64,000 nucleotides of DNA from Xylocopa sonorina. Its lineage: Eukaryota > Arthropoda > Insecta > Hymenoptera > Apidae. Every line of letters starts with the position of its first letter. Position 1 is the stretch's first letter. Location of the stretch: NCBI RefSeq assembly GCF_050948175.1, contig NW_027490487.1, positions 62,001-126,000 of the forward strand, read 5' to 3'. Below the pieces are notes generated by a model that was not told the origin of the DNA, did not search any database, and saw only the letters and a list, made by a program, of their open reading frames with translations. A program made the translations under genes and the position numbers. This document shows, piece after piece, positions 54,193-63,423 of the stretch.

Positions 54193-55758
54193 GCAGATGT
54201 CTACGTATCGCAGCAATAGAGTTGCAATGCTTCCTAAAACGCGATATCGCATCTCTCTTCTATGTTTCATGACAAGGTATAATATTCATTGCGAAGTGTC
54301 ATGTATACCTCGTATTCACGTCAAATGAATGTAAATGCGACACTTCCATGCTAGGAAATAGCGTTTGCAGATGTCTACGTACCGTAGCAATAGAGTTCTA
54401 ATGCTTCTTAAAACGAGATGCCTCATTTCATTTCTATGTTTCGTGATAAGATATAATATTCATTGTGGAGTGTCATGTATACCTCGTATTCACTTCAAAT
54501 GAATGTAAATGCGACACTTCCATGCTAGGAAGTAGCGGTTGCAGATGTCTACGTATCGTAGCAATAGGGTTCTAATGCTTCTTAAGACGCGATATCGCAT
54601 CTCACTTCTATGTTTCATGATAAGATATAATATTCATTGCGAAGTGTCATGTATACCTCGATTTCTCTTCACAAGAATGTAAATGCGACACTTCCTTGCT
54701 AGGAAATAGCGTTTGCAGATGTCTACGTATCGCAGCAATAGAGTTCCAATGCTTCCTAAAACGCGATATCGCATCTCCCTTCTATGTTTCATGATAAGGA
54801 ATAATATTCATTGCGAAGTGTCATGTATACCTCGCATTCACTTCAAATGAATGTAAATGCGACACTTCCATGCTAGGAAATAGCGTTTGCAGATGTCTAC
54901 GTATTACAGCAATAGAGTACTAATGCTTCTTAAAACGAGATGTCGTATTTCATTTCTATGTTTCGTAATAAGATATAATATTCATTGTGTAATGTTATGT
55001 ATACCTCGTATTCACTTCAGTGGAATGTAAGTGCGAAATTTCCTTGCTAGGAAATAGAGTTTGCAGATGTCTACGTATATTAGCAATAGAGATCTAATGC
55101 TTCTCAAAACGCGATATAGCACCTCATTCCTATGTTTCATGATAAGATATAATATTCATTGCGAAGTGTCATGTATATCTCGTATTCACATCAATAGAAT
55201 GTAAATGCGACACTTCCATGCTAGGAAATAGCGTTTGCAGATGTCTACGTATGGCAGCAATAGAGTTCCAATGCTTCTTAAAACGCGATATCGCATCTCA
55301 CTTCTATGTTTCATGATAAGATATAATATTCATTGCGAAGTGTCATGTATACCTTGGTTTCACTTCACAAGAATGAAAATGCGACACTTCCTTGCTAGGA
55401 AATGTTGTTTGCAGATGTCTACGTATCACAGCAATAGAGCACTAATGCTTCTTAAAACGAGATGTCGTATTTCATTTCTATGTTTCGTAATAAGATATAA
55501 TATTCATTGTGTAATGTTATGTTTACCTCGTATTCACTTCAGTGAAATGTAAGTGCGAAATTTCCTTGCTAGGAAATAGAGTTTGCAGATGTCTACGTAT
55601 ATTAGCAATAGAGTTCTAATGCTTCTCAAAACGCGATATAGCACCTCTTTCCTATGTTTCATGATAAGATATAATATTCATTGCGAAGTGTCATGTATAT
55701 CTCGTATTCACATCAAAAGAATGTAAATGCGACACTTCCATGCTAGGAAATAGCGTTT
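54193..55758 (+). repeat. HOR unit, 9 monomers (1566 bp)
   Basis: The basic m1 to m9 series at its canonical length of 9 x 174 bp. Its m4 has AAGGAATAATATT and its m5 has GTATTACAGC, both shared with the preceding unit. Confidence 0.9.
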
Positions 55759-56620
55759 GCAGATGACTACGTATCGCAGCAATAGAGTTGCAATGCTTCC
55801 TAAAACGCGATATCGCATCTCTCTTCTATGTTTCATGACAAGGTATAATATTCATTGGGAAGTGTCATGTATACCTCGTATTCACGTCAAATGAATGTAA
55901 ATGCGACACTTCCATGCTAGGAAATAGCGTTTGCAGATGTCTACGTACCGTAGCAATAGAGTTCTAATGCTTCTTAAAACGAGATGCCTCATTTCATTTC
56001 TATGTTCCGTGATAAGATATAATATTCATTGTGGAGTGTCATGTACACCTCGTATTCACTTCAAATGAATGTAAATGCGACACTTCCATGCTAGGAAGTA
56101 GCGGTTGCAGATGTCTACGTATCGTAGCAATAGGGTTCTAATGCTTCTTAAGACGCGATATCGCATCTCACTTCTATGTTTCATGATAAGATATAATATT
56201 CATTGCGAAGTGTCATGTATACCTCGATTTCTCTTCACAAGAATGTAAATGCGACACTTCCTTGCTAGGAAATAGCGTTTGCAGATGTCTACGTATCGCA
56301 GCAATAGAGTTCCAATGCTTCCTAAAACGCGATATCGCATCTCCCTTCTATGTTTCATGATAAGGTATAATATTCATTGCGAAGTGTCATGTATACCTCG
56401 TATTCACTTCAAAAGAACGTAAATAAGACACTTCCATGCTAGGAAATAGCGTTTTTAGATGTCTACGTATCGTAGCAATAGAGTTCTAATGCTTCTTAGA
56501 ACGCGATTTCGCATCTCACTTCTATGTTTCATGATAAGATATAATATTCATTGCGAAGTGTCATGCATATTTCGTATTCACATCAAAAGAATGTAAATGC
56601 GACACTTCCATGCTAGGAAA
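55759..56620 (+). repeat. partial HOR unit and domain edge
   Basis: m1 to m4 followed by AACGTAAATAAGACAC and TTTTTAGATG monomers. This stretch matches 50365-51230 at an offset of 5394 bp (31 monomers), including the shared CATTGGGAAGTG and GTACACCTCG variants. After it the nine-monomer series is not seen again in the window. Confidence 0.85.
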
Positions 56621-58713
56621 TAGCGTTTGCAGATGTCTACGTATCGTAGCAATAGAGTTCTAATGCTTCTTAAAACGAGATGCCTCATTTCATTTCTATG
56701 TTCCGTGATAAGATATAATATTCATTGTGGAGTGTCATGTATACCTCGTATTCACTTCAAATGAATGTAAATGCGACACTTCCATGCTAGGAAATAGCGT
56801 CTGCAGATGTCTACGCGTCGTGCCAATAGAGTTCTAATGCTTCTTAAAACGCGATATCGCATGTCAATTCTATGTTTCATTATAAGATATAATATTCATT
56901 GCGAAGTGTCATGTATAACTCGTATTTACATCAAAGAATGTAAATGCAACTATTCCTTGCTAGGGCATAGCGTTTGCAGATGCCTACGTATCGTTGCAAT
57001 AGAGTTCTAATGCTTCTTAGATCGCGATATCGCATCTCATTTCTATGTTTCGTGATAAGTTATAATATTCATTCCGAAGTGTCATGTAAACCTCGAATTC
57101 ACTTCAAAAGAATGTAAATGCGACTATTGGTTGCTAGGAAATAGCGATTGCAGATGTCTACGTATCGTAGCAATAGACTTCTAATGCTTCTCAAAACGCG
57201 TTATAGCATCTCATTTCTATGTTATTGATAAGATATAATATACATTGCGAAGTGTCATGTACACCTCGTATTCACTTCAAAAGAATGTAAATGCGACACT
57301 TCCATGCTAGGAAATAGCGTTTGCAGATGTCTACGTATCGTAGCAATAGAGTTCTAATGCTTCTTAAAACGAGATGCCTCATTTCATTTCTATGTTCCGT
57401 GATAAGATATAATATTCATTGTGGAGTGTCATGTTAACCTCGTATTCACTTCAAATGAATGTAAATGCGACACTTCCGTGCTAGGAAGTAGCGTTTGCAG
57501 ATGTGTACGTATAGTAGCAATAGGGTTCTAATGCTTCTTAAAACGCGATACCGCATCTCACTTCTATGTTTCATGACATGATATAATATTCATTGCGAAG
57601 TGTCATGTATACCTCGATTTCACTTCTCAAGAATGTAAATGCGACACTTCCTTGCTAAGAAATATTGTTTGCAGATGTCAACGTATCACAGCAATAGAGT
57701 ACTAATGCTTCTTAAAACGAGATGTCGTATTTCAGTTCTATGTTTCATGATAAGATATAATATTCATTGCGAAGTGTCATGTATACCTCGATTTCTCTTC
57801 ACAAGAATGTAAATGCGACACTTCCTTGCTAGGAAATAGCATTTGCAGATGTCTACGTATCGCAGCAATAGAGTTCTAATGCTTCTATAAACGGGATATC
57901 GCATCTCATTTCTATGTTTCAGGATAAGATATAACATTCATAGCGAAGTGTCATGTATACTTCGTATTCACTTCAAAAGAATGTAAATGCGAAACTTCCT
58001 TGTTAGGAAATAGCGTTTGCAGATGCCTACGTATCGTAGCAATAATGTTCTAATGCTTCTTAGATCGCGATATCGCATCACATTTCTATGTTTCGTGATA
58101 AGTTATAATATTCAATCCGAAGTGTCATGTAAACCTCGAATTCACTTCAAAAGAATGTAAATGCGACTATTGGTGGCTAGGAAATAGCGATTGCAGATGT
58201 CTACGTATCATAGCAATAGAGTTCTAATGCTTCTCAAAACGCGTTATAGCAACTCATTTCTATGTTTCATTATAAGATATAATATTCATTGCGAAGTGTC
58301 ATGTATAACTCGTATTTACATCAAAGAATGTAAATGCGACACTTCCATGCTCGGAAATAGCGTTTGCAGATGTCTACGTATCGTAGCAATAGAGTTCTAT
58401 TGCTTCTTAGAACGCGATATCGCATCTCACTTCTATGTTTCATGATAAGATATAATATTCATTGCGAAGTGTCATGTATACCTCGTATTCACTTCAAAAG
58501 AATGTAAATATGACACTTCCATGCTAGGAAATAGCGTTTGCAGATGTCTACGTATCGTAGCAATAGAGTTCTAATGCTTCTTAAAACGAGATGCCTCATT
58601 TCATTTCTATGTTCCGTGATAAGATATAATATTCATTGCGAAGTGTTATGTATACCTCGTATTCACTTCAAATGAATGTAAATGCGACACTTCCATGCTA
58701 GGAAGTAGCGGTT
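56620..58713 (+). repeat. mixed monomer domain
   Basis: About a dozen monomers of several subfamilies: CGCGTCGTGCC, GACTATTGG with GCTAGG, GATGCCTC and CACAG types. Small deletions occur (TCAAAGAATG, ATGTTATTGATAAG). No higher-order order is evident and no gene is seen. Confidence 0.7.
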
Positions 58714-60807
58714 GCAGATGTCTACGTATCGCAGCAATAGAGTTCCAATGCTTCCTAAAACGCGATATCGCATCTCCCTTCTATGTTTCATGATAAGGTA
58801 CAATATTCATTGCGAAGTGTCATGTATACCTCGTATTCACTTCAAATGAATGTAAATGCGACACTTCCATGCTAGGAAATAGCGTTTTGCAGATGTCTAC
58901 GTATCGTAGCAATAGAGTTCTAATGCTTCTCAAAACGCGATATAGCACCTCAGACATATGTTTCATGATAAGGTATAATATTCATTGCGAAGTGTCATGT
59001 ATACCTCGTATTCACTTCAAATGTATGTAAATGCGACACTTCCATGCTAGGAAAAGGCGTTTTGCAGATGTCTACGTATCGTAGCAATAGAGTTCTAATG
59101 CTTCTTAGTACGCGATATCGCATATCACTACTATGATTCATGATAAGATATAATATTCATTGCGAAGTTTCATGTATACCTCGTACTCACTTCAAAAGAA
59201 CGTAAATAAGACACTTCCATGCTAGGAAATAGCGTTTGCAGATGTCTACGTGTCGTAGCAATAGAGTTCTAATGCTTCTTAGAACGCGATATCGCATCTC
59301 ACTTCTATGTTTCATGATAAGATATAATATTCATTGCGAAGTGTCATGTATACCTCATATTCACTTCAAATGAATGTAAATGCGACACTTCCAAGCTAGG
59401 AAATAGCGTTTTGCAGATGTCTACGTATCGTAGCAATAGAGTTCTAATGCTTCTTAAAACGCGATATCGCATCTCACTGCTATGTTTCATGATAAGATAT
59501 AATATTCATTATGGAGTGATATGTATACCTCGTACCCACTTCAAAAGAATGTAAATGCGACCCTTCCATGCTAGGGAATAGCCTTTGCAGATGTCTACGT
59601 GTCGTAGCAATAGAGTTCAAATGCTTCTTAGAACGCGATATCGCATCTCACTTTTATGTTTCATGATAAGGTATAATATTCATTGCGAAGTGTCATGTAT
59701 ACCTCGTACTCACTCCAAAAGAATGTAAATGCGACCCTTCCATGCTAGGAAATAGCGTTTGCTGATGTCTAAGTATCGTAGCAATAGAGTTCTAATGCTT
59801 CTTAGAGCGCGATATCGCATCTGACTACTATGTTCCATGATAAGATATAATATTCATTGCGAAGTGTCATCTATACCTCGTAATCACTTCAAAAGGATGT
59901 AAATGCGACACTTCCATGCTAGGAAATAGTGTTTGCAGATCTCTACGTATCACAGCAATAGAGTACTAATGCTTCTTAAAACGAGATGTCGTATTTCACT
60001 TCTATGTTTCGTAATAAGATATAATATTCATTGTGTAATGTTATGTATACCTCGTATTCACTTCAGTGGAATGTAAGTCCGAAATTTCCTTGCTAGGAAA
60101 TAGAGTTTGCAGATGTCTACGTATCGCAGCAATAGAGTTATAATGCTTCCTAAAACGCGATATCGCATCTCACTGCTATGTTTCATGATAAGATATAATA
60201 TTCATTATGGAGTGTTATGTATACCTCGTACTCACTTCAAATGAATGTAAATGTGACACTTCAATGCTAGGAAATAGCGTTTGCAGATGTCTACGTACCG
60301 TAGCAATAGAGTTCTAATGCTTCTTAAAACGCGATATCGCATCTCACTGCTATGTTTCATGATAAGATATAATATTCATTATGGAGTGTTATGTATACCT
60401 CGTACTCACTTCAAAAGAATGTAAATGCGACCCTTCCATGCTAGGAAATAGCCTTTGCAGATGTCTACGTATTGTAGCAATAGAGTCCTAATGCGTCTTA
60501 AAACGAGATGCCGCATTTCATTTCTATGTTTCGTGATAAGATATACTATTCATTGTGGAGTGTTATGTATACCTCGTATTCACTTCAGTGGAATGTAAGT
60601 GGAATGTAAGTGTAATGCTAGGAAATAGCGTTTGCAGATGTCTACGTATCGCAGCAATAGAGTTCTAATGCTTACTAAAACGCGATATCGCATCTCTCTT
60701 CTATGTTTCATGGTAAGGTATAATATTCATTGCGAAGTGTCATGTATACCTCGTATTCACTTCAAATGAATGTAAATGCGACACTTCCATGCTCGGAAAT
60801 AGCGTTT
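58714..60807 (+). repeat. 12-monomer duplicated block, copy 1 (2094 bp)
   Basis: Begins at a CGCAG monomer with AAGGTACAATATT and contains CAGACATATG, GTACGCGATATCGCATATC, TCTAAGTATCG and CAGATCTCTACG variants. The same series starts again at 61504, 2790 bp away. Three monomers carry an extra T (GCGTTTTGC). Four ordinary monomers (60808-61503) separate the two copies. Confidence 0.9.
60590..60611 (+). repeat. 11-bp micro-duplication, GGAATGTAAGT twice
   Basis: GGAATGTAAGT is repeated directly inside a monomer and is followed by GTAATGCTAGG instead of GCGAAATTTCC, giving a monomer 3 bp longer than normal. Dyad 3 is destroyed here. Confidence 0.88.
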
Positions 60808-60815
60808 GCAGATGT

Positions 60816-60828
60816 CTACGTATCGTAG
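60816..60828. other. monomer dyad 1, CTACG-TAT-CGTAG
   Basis: A perfect 5-3-5 inverted repeat at monomer bases 9-21, shown here in the representative copy. It is intact in monomers reading CGTAG, has one mismatch in those reading CGCAG, and is broken in the CACAG, GGCAG and TATTAG classes. The second arm is one of the main class-defining variable sites. It could be a protein-binding dyad or a small cruciform; neither is shown. Confidence 0.7.
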
Positions 60829-60855
60829 CAATAGAGTTCTAATGCTTCTTAGAAC

Positions 60856-60865
60856 GCGATATCGC
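60856..60865. other. monomer dyad 2, palindrome GCGATATCGC
   Basis: A perfect 10-bp palindrome at monomer bases 49-58 with two CpGs and a GATATC core. It is present in most monomers, becomes GCGATATAGC in the TATTAG class, and is lost in the CACAG class (GAGATGTCGT) and the GATGCCTC class. It could bind a homodimeric protein, but no known motif is recognised. Confidence 0.75.
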
Positions 60866-60958
60866 ATCTCACTTCTATGTTTCATGATAAGATATAATAT
60901 TCATTGCGAAGTGTCATGTATACCTCGTATTCACTTCAAAAGAATGTAAATATGACAC

Positions 60959-60972
60959 TTCCATGCTAGGAA
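60959..60972. other. monomer dyad 3, TTCC-6-GGAA
   Basis: An inverted repeat at monomer bases 152-165. In copies reading TTCCATGCTAGGAA the arms are 4 bp. In copies reading TTCCTTGCTAGGAA they extend to TTCCT/AGGAA with a 4-base loop. The longer form is the rule in CACAG-class monomers, which have lost dyads 1 and 2. Confidence 0.65.
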
Positions 60973-62898
60973 ATAGCGTTTGCAGATGTCTACGTATCGT
61001 AGCAATAGAGTTCTAATGCTTCTTAAAACGAGATGCCTCATTTCATTTCTATGTTCCGTGATAAGGTATAATATTCATTGTGGAGTGTCATGTATACCTC
61101 GTATTCACTTCAAATGAATGTAAATGCGACACTTCCATGCTAGGATGTAGCGGTTGCAGATGTCTACGTATCGTAGCAATAGGGTTCTAATGCTTCTTAA
61201 GACGCGATATCGCATCTCACTTATATGTTTCACGATAAGATATAATATTCATTGCAAAGTGTCATGTATACCTCGATTTCTCTTCACAAGAATGTAAATG
61301 CGACACTTCCTTGCTAGGAAATAGCGTTTGCAGATGTCTACGTATCGCAGCAATAGAGTTCCAATGCTTCCTAAAACACGATATCGCATCTCCCTTCTAT
61401 GTTTCATGATAAGATATAATATTCATTGCGAAGTGTTATGTATATCTCGTATTCACATCAAAAGAATGTAAATGCGACACTTCCATGCTAGGAATCAGCG
61501 TTTGCAGATGTCTACGTATCGCAGCAATAGAGTTCCAATGCTTCCTAAAACGCGATATCGCATCTCCCTTCTATGTTTCATGATAAGGTACAATATTCAT
61601 TGCGAAGTGTCATGTATACCTCGTATTCACTTCAAATGAATGTAAATGCGACACTTCCATGCTAGGAAATAGCGTTTTGCAGATGTCTACGTATCGTAGC
61701 AATAGAGTTCTAATGCTTCTCAAAACGCGATATAGCACCTCAGACATATGTTTCATGATAAGGTATAATATTCATTGCGAAGTGTCATGTATACCTCGTA
61801 TTCACTTCAAATGTATGTAAATGCGACACTTCCATGCTAGGAAAAGGCGTTTTGCAGATGTCTACGTATCGTAGCAATAGAGTTCTAATGCTTCTTAGTA
61901 CGCGATATCGCATATCACTACTATGATTCATGATAAGATATAATATTCATTGCGAAGTTTCATGTATACCTCGTACTCACTTCAAAAGAACGTAAATAAG
62001 ACACTTCCATGCTAGGAAATAGCGTTTGCAGATGTCTACGTGTCGTAGCAATAGAGTTCTAATGCTTCTTAGAACGCGATATCGCATCTCACTTCTATGT
62101 TTCATGATAAGATATAATATTCATTGCGAAGTGTCATGTATACCTCATATTCACTTCAAATGAATGTAAATGCGACACTTCCATGCTAGGAAATAGCGTT
62201 TTGCAGATGTCTACGTATCGTAGCAATAGAGTTCTAATGCTTCTTAAAACGCGATATCGCATCTCACTGCTATGTTTCATGATAAGATATAATATTCATT
62301 ATGGAGTGATATGTATACCTCGTACCCACTTCAAAAGAATGTAAATGCGACCCTTCCATGCTAGGGAATAGCCTTTGCAGATGTCTACGTGTCGTAGCAA
62401 TAGAGTTCAAATGCTTCTTAGAACGCGATATCGCATCTCACTTTTATGTTTCATGATAAGGTATAATATTCATTGCGAAGTGTCATGTATACCTCGTACT
62501 CACTCCAAAAGAATGTAAATGCGACCCTTCCATGCTAGGAAATAGCGTTTGCTGATGTCTAAGTATCGTAGCAATAGAGTTCTAATGCTTCTTAGAGCGC
62601 GATATCGCATCTGACTACTATGTTCCATGATAAGATATAATATTCATTGCGAAGTGTCATCTATACCTCGTAATCACTTCAAAAGGATGTAAATGCGACA
62701 CTTCCATGCTAGGAAATAGTGTTTGCAGATCTCTACGTATCACAGCAATAGAGTACTAATGCTTCTTAAAACGAGATGTCGTATTTCACTTCTATGTTTC
62801 GTAATAAGATATAATATTCATTGTGTAATGTTATGTATACCTCGTATTCACTTCAGTGGAATGTAAGTCCGAAACTTCCTTGCTAGGAAATAGAGTTT

Positions 62899-63072
62899 GC
62901 AGATGTCTACGTATCGCAGCAATAGAGTTCTAATGCTTCCTAAAACGCGATATCGCATCTCACTGCTATGTTTCATGATAAGATATAATATTCATTATGG
63001 AGTGTTATGTATACCTCGTACTCACTTCAAATGAATGTAAATGCGACCCTTCCATGCTAGGAAATAGCCTTT
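62899..63072 (+). repeat. hybrid monomer from one-monomer deletion
   Basis: In copy 1 two adjacent monomers lie at 60109-60282 (CGCAG, ends AAATGTGACAC) and 60283-60456 (CGTACCG, ends GCGACCC with AATAGCC). Here a single monomer begins like the first (CGCAG, TCAAATGAATG) and ends like the second (GCGACCCTTCC, AATAGCC). The crossover lies near 63040. Confidence 0.87.
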
Positions 63073-63205
63073 GCAGATGTCTACGTATTGTAGCAATAGA
63101 GTCCTAATGCGTCTTAAAACGAGATGCCGCATTTCATTTCTATGTTTCGTGATAAGATATACTATTCATTGTGGAGTGTTATGTATACCTCGTATTCACT
63201 TCAGT

Positions 63206-63227
63206 GGAATGTAAGTGGAATGTAAGT
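63206..63227 (+). repeat. 11-bp micro-duplication, second copy
   Basis: The same GGAATGTAAGT doubling as at 60590, 2616 bp later, carried along by the large duplication. It serves as a rare marker linking the two copies. Confidence 0.88.
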
Positions 63228-63423
63228 GTAATGCTAGGAAATAGCGTTTGCAGATGTCTACGTATCGCAGCAATAGAGTTCTAATGCTTACTAAAACGCG
63301 ATATCGCATCTCTCTTCTATGTTTCATGGTAAGGTATAATATTCATTGCGAAGTGTCATGTATACCTCGTATTCACTTCAAATGAATGTAAATGCGACAC
63401 TTCCATGCTAGGAAATAGCGTTT

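Larger units (their letters stand above)
35400..56450 (+). repeat. highly homogenised HOR domain, 9-monomer core
   Basis: A fixed series of nine monomers, here m1 to m9, recurs. m1 has GAGTTGCAATGCTTCC and GACAAGG; m2 CGTACCG with GATGCCTC; m3 CGGTTGCAG with TTAAGACG; m4 GTTCCAATGCTTCC with CTCCCTTC; m5 CACAG with GAGTACTAATG; m6 TATTAG with GAGATCTAATG; m7 GGCAG with TACCTTGGTTTC; m8 CACAG with GAGCACTAATG; m9 TATTAG with ACCTCTTTCC. m1 begins at 41144, 44102, 46712, 48800, 50365, 52279, 54193 and 55759. An m3-m9 run already appears at about 35.6-36.8 kb. Length changes come mostly from extra m7-m8-m9 triplets or an alternative eight-monomer block. Confidence 0.9.
60808..60981 (+). repeat. 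representative 174-bp monomer
   Basis: This copy differs from my by-eye consensus at only two places, TTAGAAC for TTAAAAC and AATATGAC for AATGCGAC. Counting from GCAG as base 1, it carries a dyad at 9-21, a palindrome GCGATATCGC at 49-58, TCATGA at 75-80, an AT-rich core around 78-98 with AATATT at 89-94, GTATAC at 111-116, and TTCC/GGAA arms at 152-165. The consensus has 63 G or C in 174 bases and nine CpGs. The choice of GCAG as start is arbitrary, since a tandem repeat has no natural first base. Confidence 0.9.
61504..63423 (+). repeat. 12-monomer duplicated block, copy 2, one monomer shorter (1920 bp)
   Basis: Near-identical to 58714-60807 but exactly 174 bp shorter. The missing monomer is explained by the hybrid at 62899-63072. 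Before that point the offset to copy 1 is 2790 bp; after it, 2616 bp. Confidence 0.9.

Noticed and set aside
36267..58445. Repeated 105-codon open frames on the + strand (starts at 36267, 42186, 45144, 45666, 46188, 47754, 48276, 49841, 53321, 53669, 55235), plus shorter ones at 56807 and 58191
   Set aside because: They span about 1.8 monomers and lie wholly in satellite. Because 174 is divisible by three, a frame with few stops continues into the next monomer. They start at TTG or ATG inside the monomer, recur only where m7-m8 or similar pairs occur, and show no domain or signal.
60590..60611. Target-site duplication of a lost mobile element
   Set aside because: The 11-bp direct repeat is adjacent with nothing between and is part of normal monomer sequence (GGAATGTAAGT), so replication slippage is simpler.
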